Source of the DNA: UBA6168 sp964442355
GTDB lineage: Bacteria; Bacteroidota; Bacteroidia; Chitinophagales; Saprospiraceae
Reading direction: 5' to 3'
DNA: 34,653 nucleotides
NCBI GenBank assembly: GCA_964442355.1
Contig: CAYTZS010000033.1
Location: 1 to 34,653, forward strand
Shown here piece after piece: positions 31,793 through 34,653 of this stretch; the stretch's first letter is position 1, and every line of letters begins with the position of its first letter. A model generated the notes under the pieces. That model did no database searches. It was given only the letters and a program-made list of their open reading frames with translations, and was not told where the DNA came from. Made by a program: the position numbers and the translations under genes.

Positions 31793-32310
31793 GTTTACTT
31801 TGTTTTTCGTTCCAAGAAGCAGCTAGCGCACCTTAAGCATGATTGAAATTGTTGATTTAAAAAACTAAGATTTTTGTGTAGTTTTTTTACTGCTTTTGGA
31901 CTTTGTATTGCATTAGAAGAGAATACGTAGAAAATTATAATCTAAATCCGTGAACATTTTATGATCCAAGTTTACATTCCTTCCAGGGGCCGATTTCACA
32001 CCAACACTCTCTGCTGCCATTCAAATTTGCCATCCATCGGTGGCATCTCACTTGTTGTCGCCCAGCTCCGGCGACCTGTTTCCGGATAATTGATTTGTTA
32101 CTCGTTGCTTTGCTTGACAAGGGTTGGTCTTCATTGACCACCTGCACAATATTTGGGCATTTGCCCTTTTCAAAGGTTAGTTGTTAGCAAGTTGTAATCC
32201 ATGGCAAGTTATAATCTCATTTGGAAAAACGAATCTTACACAATATGCCCCCACTTGGGAGGTAAAGGCATTAGTCCCCGCACCAGCTGCGTGGCTAATG
32301 CCTTTTTTTT
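31793..32310 (+). ncRNA. Candidate non-coding RNA or long attenuated leader
   Basis: The interval from the expected start site of the strong promoter to the intrinsic terminator is about 518 nt without a credible ORF. Predicted local stems: GTCGCC/GGCGAC (32057-32075), TGGTC/GACCA (32125-32140), GGGC/GCCC followed by TTTT (32155-32170, which could itself terminate a shorter form), and the terminator stem. I find none of the landmark sequences of tmRNA or RNase P RNA. Alternative: an untranslated leader whose terminator controls the secreted-protein genes downstream. Ends are inferred, not observed. Confidence 0.4.
32264..32310 (+). terminator. Intrinsic terminator with perfect 11-bp stem
   Basis: AAAGGCATTAG (32264-32274) pairs perfectly with CTAATGCCTTT (32295-32305), with T-run 32303-32310 (8 Ts). 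The 20-nt loop can form an inner CCGC/GTGG pairing. No protein gene ends nearby on the plus strand (the peptidase stop is 660 nt upstream), so it ends an RNA or attenuates a leader. Confidence 0.85.
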
Positions 32311-32441
32311 CGGCCCAACGGTAGGCGTTGAGAGGGGCTTTGAAATCACAAAAAACTGAAGTCCAGCATTTTACGCTGGTTCTAGAATCAATGATGGCTT
32401 AAATTTTTTCAACAATATTTTTTAATTAAAACTTTAATCTT

Positions 32442-32897
32442 ATGAAAAAAGTGATTTTCGAGAATGGCCTGAGGGCGTTTTTGGCCACTTTCTGCTTCCT
32501 GTTGCTGGGGGCGGTAGGGGTCATGGCCCAGGGCAAGCTCACCTCGGTACCTGTGGTGCCCGGCGTGAGCAACCCACCGACGCCCACTTCGCCGGTGTAC
32601 AACGTCCCAACGGGCACCTTCATCGGTGGCCAGCAGGCGATAGCGAAGCTGGACGCCGAGCTGGTTGCCATCAAGGACCTGATGCTTCAGGTTCAGCAGG
32701 GCGACCCTTCTTTCAACGCTTTGTTGGTGAAGTACCGCTACTTCTACAGCGTCCGCAACCACATCGAGGCCGGTGCGACCACCGCCAATGCGATTGCTGC
32801 GGGCCTTTGGATCTTCCTTTCTGACGTTGAAACGGGCAGTGTGCCTGTCTCTACGCAGGAGGCGCTCAAGAACGAGGTGATTGACCTCCTAAACTAA
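32442..32897 (+). CDS. Small secreted protein, function unknown
   Basis: A 151-residue protein with a clear signal peptide (basic start MKKVIFENGLR, hydrophobic core FLATFCFLLLGAVGV, likely cleavage after MAQ, about residue 30). A Pro/Thr/Val-rich low-complexity stretch (PVVPGVSNPPTPTSPVY) precedes a mostly helical domain of about 100 residues (QQAIAKLDAELVAIKDLMLQVQQ, FNALLVKYRYFYSVRNHIEAG, STQEALKNEVIDLL). There is no lipobox cysteine and no known motif. It lies 143 bp upstream of the giant CUB/HYR gene and shares its C-ended codon preference, so it may be an accessory or chaperone of that surface protein (inference). Confidence 0.75.
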   Translation: MKKVIFENGLRAFLATFCFLLLGAVGVMAQGKLTSVPVVPGVSNPPTPTSPVYNVPTGTFIGGQQAIAKLDAELVAIKDLMLQVQQGDPSFNALLVKYRYFYSVRNHIEAGATTANAIAAGLWIFLSDVETGSVPVSTQEALKNEVIDLLN

Positions 32898-32899
32898 GC

Positions 32900-32915
32900 T
32901 GTGGCCCAGGCCACA
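32900..32915. repeat. Perfect palindromic hairpin after the small secreted protein gene
   Basis: TGTGGCC, CA, GGCCACA: a perfect 7-bp inverted repeat 3 nt after the stop codon. It is followed by AAAAAC rather than Ts, so it is not a standard plus-strand terminator; it may protect the mRNA 3' end. Confidence 0.5.
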
Positions 32916-32995
32916 AAAACAAGCGGTTCTAAGAAAGCCTTCGTCTTGCGACTGTCTCAGAGATTACTTAAAGCTAGACTCAACACAGGATTTTC

Positions 32996-33015
32996 AAAGA
33001 ATCACTACATTCTTT
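32996..33015 (+). promoter_or_regulatory. Leader hairpin upstream of the large surface protein gene
   Basis: AAAGAAT, six-base loop CACTAC, ATTCTTT: a perfect 7-bp stem that ends 25 nt before the ATG at 33041. It is AT-rich and of modest stability; a possible mRNA-stabilising 5' structure. Confidence 0.3.
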
Positions 33016-33040
33016 AACTACTAACACAAATTTAGATCTC

Positions 33041-34653
33041 ATGAAAAAAAGATTTATGACATACCTCGGTATGGTGTTCATGGCATGTATGGTCTCGGCC
33101 CCGCTCTTTGCGCAGCTGAACTTCAACATGCCATTCAACACTGGCCTCACGACCGTTACGGTGGGTGGCCCGGGCAACAACCCGGTCAACTTCTTCGACA
33201 ACGGCGGCCCTGGAGCTGCTTACAGCAACAACTCCAACCCGGCCAACTCGGGCGTGACGTTCATCCCGTTCACGGCCGGCCAGCGCATCCGCGCAACTTT
33301 CACAACCTACCAAACGGAGGGCAACTTCGACGCCTTGTACATCTACAACGGCAACGACAACACGGCCCCCCAGATCACGACTGCCACTGGCGGCAACATG
33401 GAACCATGTACGGCCATCGCCGGCACGCCAACGGGTGCGCCTGCACAGGGCGGCACTGGTGGCGGCTTCTGGACCACCATGCTCCAGGGCCGTGCGGTGT
33501 TCAGCACGGCTGCCAACGGCCGCCTGCACTTCCGCTTCGTTTCCGACGGCAGCGTGACGCAGGCCGGTTGGGTGGCAACGGTGGTTCAGGAAGTTGCCTG
33601 CGCACCGGTTGCACCAGCGAACGTCGTGGTTGGCGTGGGCCCGAACTGCGGCCCGAACAGCGCCACGGTGAACGTGCCAGCTGTGCCAGCTTGCGCAGCC
33701 AGCATCAGCTACCGTATCGACAACGGCCCGCTCACTGCGGCCGTTCCGCCGACCATCACCACGCCGCCACTCAACCCCGGCATCCACACCATCACTTGGT
33801 TTGCGATCAGTGCTGCGGGTTGCCCGGTTGGCGCAGTGACCAGCACGGTTAACGTGTTGGATACTACTCCTCCAACCATCACTTGCCCAGCAAATGTTTC
33901 TTACAACCTGGACGCAGGCGAGTGCTCTCAGATTGTGAACTACAACCTTCCTACGGTTGCTGACAACTGCCCATGGGGTATTGCAGGAGCAACTGTGAAT
34001 ACCACCATTGTTGGTGGTAACACTGGCTCAGCAGGTGGTATGGTGTATTTCAACCTGAACAATACTTCTGGTGCTCCGCTTACAATCACTACTTTTGGAA
34101 CACGTCTAAGCGGTTCCACAATGCTTGATGTGTACACAAAGCCAGGCACGTATGTTGGCTTCACAACGAACCCAGGTGCTTGGACTTTGACTACAACTGC
34201 TAATGGTACTGTTGGTCCATGGAATGGCGGTACTTTCACTGGTAATGGTGTTATTACTCCATGCCCAGTAGCCGGTGGTGGACTTACAATTCCTCCTGGC
34301 ATTACAGGTGTTGCTTTGCGTGCGCTTTCTGCACAGCATCAGTACAACAACAATGCTGGCACATTCTCTGATCCTAGCATTACTATTACTGTAGGTGCTG
34401 CCAGCAATGGTCTATTCAATGGTAACTTTACGCCTCGTGGATGGAATGGCTATGTAACTTATGCCATCACTCCTCCTCCTCCAGTACCAGTACAGACCGC
34501 TGGTCTTGCTCCTGGCAGCGAGTTCCCAGTAGGTACTACCACGAACTGCTTCAGCGTAACGGACTTCGCCGGCAACACTTCTTCCTGCTGCTTCGACGTC
34601 AACGTGATCGCGTACCCGAACCCGACGCAGCAGCTTGCCTGCAACGACCTGGT
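33041..34653 (+). CDS. Large secreted CUB/Ig/HYR-domain surface protein (3' end outside window)
   Basis: 537 complete codons are visible, with no stop before the window end. A signal peptide covers about residues 1-25 (MKKRFMTYLGMVFMACMVSAPLFAQ). Residues about 35-187 look like a CUB domain (FIPFTAGQRIRATFTTY, FDALYIYNG, GRLHFRFVSDGSVTQAGW). Residues 188-272 form an Ig/fibronectin-like domain. From 273 a HYR domain begins (DTTPPTITCPANVSYN, VADNCPW), is interrupted at about 313-481, and resumes at about 482-525 (VQTAGLAPGSEFPVGTTTNCF, DFAGNTSSCCFDVNV). Such proteins in Saprospiria run to thousands of residues with C-terminal sorting domains and serve in adhesion or gliding (family knowledge). 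Glycine codons are mostly GGC at the start and GGT in the insert. Confidence 0.85.
   Translation, partial: MKKRFMTYLGMVFMACMVSAPLFAQLNFNMPFNTGLTTVTVGGPGNNPVNFFDNGGPGAAYSNNSNPANSGVTFIPFTAGQRIRATFTTYQTEGNFDALYIYNGNDNTAPQITTATGGNMEPCTAIAGTPTGAPAQGGTGGGFWTTMLQGRAVFSTAANGRLHFRFVSDGSVTQAGWVATVVQEVACAPVAPANVVVGVGPNCGPNSATVNVPAVPACAASISYRIDNGPLTAAVPPTITTPPLNPGIHTITWFAISAAGCPVGAVTSTVNVLDTTPPTITCPANVSYNLDAGECSQIVNYNLPTVADNCPWGIAGATVNTTIVGGNTGSAGGMVYFNLNNTSGAPLTITTFGTRLSGSTMLDVYTKPGTYVGFTTNPGAWTLTTTANGTVGPWNGGTFTGNGVITPCPVAGGGLTIPPGITGVALRALSAQHQYNNNAGTFSDPSITITVGAASNGLFNGNFTPRGWNGYVTYAITPPPPVPVQTAGLAPGSEFPVGTTTNCFSVTDFAGNTSSCCFDVNVIAYPNPTQQLACNDL
33977..34489 (+). other. Inserted module within the HYR domain
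   Basis: About 171 codons placed between the two halves of one HYR domain. It reads as a beta-rich jelly-roll-like module: GGNTGSAGGMVYFNL, ITTFGTRLSGSTMLDVYTKPG, TYVGFTTNPGAWTL, LTIPPGITGVAL, YNNNAGTFSDPSI and FTPRGWNGYVTY. I recall similar GN.G.AG...F / W.L / F.PR.WNG.I.Y modules as stand-alone repeats in other bacterial surface proteins. Its codons are T/A-ended, unlike the flanking CUB part. Confidence 0.55.

Larger units (their letters stand above)
31601..32441. other. Gene-free interval with promoter, hairpins and terminator
   Basis: An 841-bp stretch between the M14 peptidase stop and the small secreted protein. I find no convincing ORF on either strand; the longest, 62 codons on the minus strand at 31959-32147, has no family features. 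It is AT-rich in the first half. It contains a weak hairpin right after the peptidase stop (GGGCA/TGCCC, 31600-31612), a strong promoter (31758-31787), several stem-loops between 32057 and 32170, an intrinsic terminator (32264-32310) and a small leader hairpin at 32363-32379. Confidence 0.8.

Noticed and set aside
31959..32147. A 62-codon minus-strand ORF in the gene-free interval
   Set aside because: Short, without promoter, signal or homology features; it overlaps the structured region proposed as RNA.
31793..32310. Known large RNAs (tmRNA, RNase P RNA) in the gene-free interval
   Set aside because: I looked for the tRNA-like ends of tmRNA and the GAGGAAAGTCC-type core of RNase P and found neither.
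33085..33852. Long alternative frames on both strands in the 5' part of the CUB/HYR gene
   Set aside because: The region is rich in GGC, AAC and similar codons, which keeps other frames open. Only the frame from 33041 gives a signal peptide and recognisable domains.

Overview
The window reads as chromosomal DNA from a Gram-negative Bacteroidota, most likely a member of the Saprospiria (inference). Three things support this. There is an lpxK gene and a BamA-like outer-membrane protein. Promoter elements are of the Bacteroidota type (TTG, about 19 nt, then TAnnTTTG). Several protein types are characteristic of the phylum: DUF4199, DUF3127, UMF1-type MFS, a metal-ligand-free amidohydrolase, and a huge HYR/CUB-type secreted protein. 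I see no rRNA, tRNA, CRISPR array, transposase or phage gene. One 10-N assembly gap lies at 31188-31197.

Layout. 1-2.5 kb: two tandem ATP-grasp ligases of unknown substrate, convergent with a cystathionine beta-synthase/cysteine synthase carrying CBS domains (2.5-3.9 kb). 4.0-5.1 kb: lpxK, divergent from a POTRA/beta-barrel outer-membrane protein (5.25-6.7 kb), then NAD kinase. 7.7-9.6 kb: a rimK-type glutamate ligase followed by a zinc-dependent AstE/aspartoacylase-like hydrolase, a plausible add/remove pair. 9.8-11.1 kb: a UMF1-type MFS exporter. 11.1-12.6 kb: a tauE-moaD-moaE cluster on the minus strand. 12.8-15.0 kb: a soluble TPR histidine kinase. 15.0-16.3 kb: a secreted amidohydrolase-fold protein without its metal ligands. 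16.4-19.3 kb: two overlapping ArnT/GT39-like membrane glycosyltransferases. 19.4-21.8 kb: a secreted GH2 glycosidase with a PA14 domain. 21.9-23.4 kb: small genes (DUF3127, a cysteine-less ArsC-like protein, a conserved 98-aa protein). 23.4-24.7 kb: a dihydroorotase homologue whose active site is degenerate. 24.8-25.8 kb: two DUF4199 membrane proteins. 25.9-28.9 kb: GT2, GT4 and a methyltransferase (glycan or lipid-linked sugar work). 29.0-31.6 kb: an M14 metallopeptidase interrupted by the assembly gap. 31.6-32.4 kb: a gene-free stretch. 32.4 kb to the end: a small secreted protein and the 5' part of a large CUB/Ig/HYR surface protein that runs off the window.

The most interesting items are these. 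(1) The 840-bp gene-free stretch holds a near-perfect Bacteroidota promoter and, about 500 nt later, a textbook intrinsic terminator with no credible ORF between them. It is a candidate structured non-coding RNA or a long attenuated leader. (2) In the large surface protein, a HYR domain is split by an inserted module of about 170 residues that favours different codons (GGT-rich rather than GGC-rich). (3) Several intergenic regions carry short arrays of degenerate 7-bp tandem repeats, with different unit sequences but the same period. (4) Three enzyme-fold proteins (dihydroorotase-like, amidohydrolase-like, ArsC-like) have lost their defining catalytic residues, so they look like pseudoenzymes.

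The functional themes are envelope biogenesis and glycan modification (lpxK, BamA-like, GT39 pair, GT2/GT4/methyltransferase, GH2), cofactor and amino-acid metabolism (nadK, moaDE, CBS), post-translational peptide ligation (rimK and the ATP-grasp pair), and secreted surface proteins. All calls come from reading the sequence and remembered family motifs; no database search was run.
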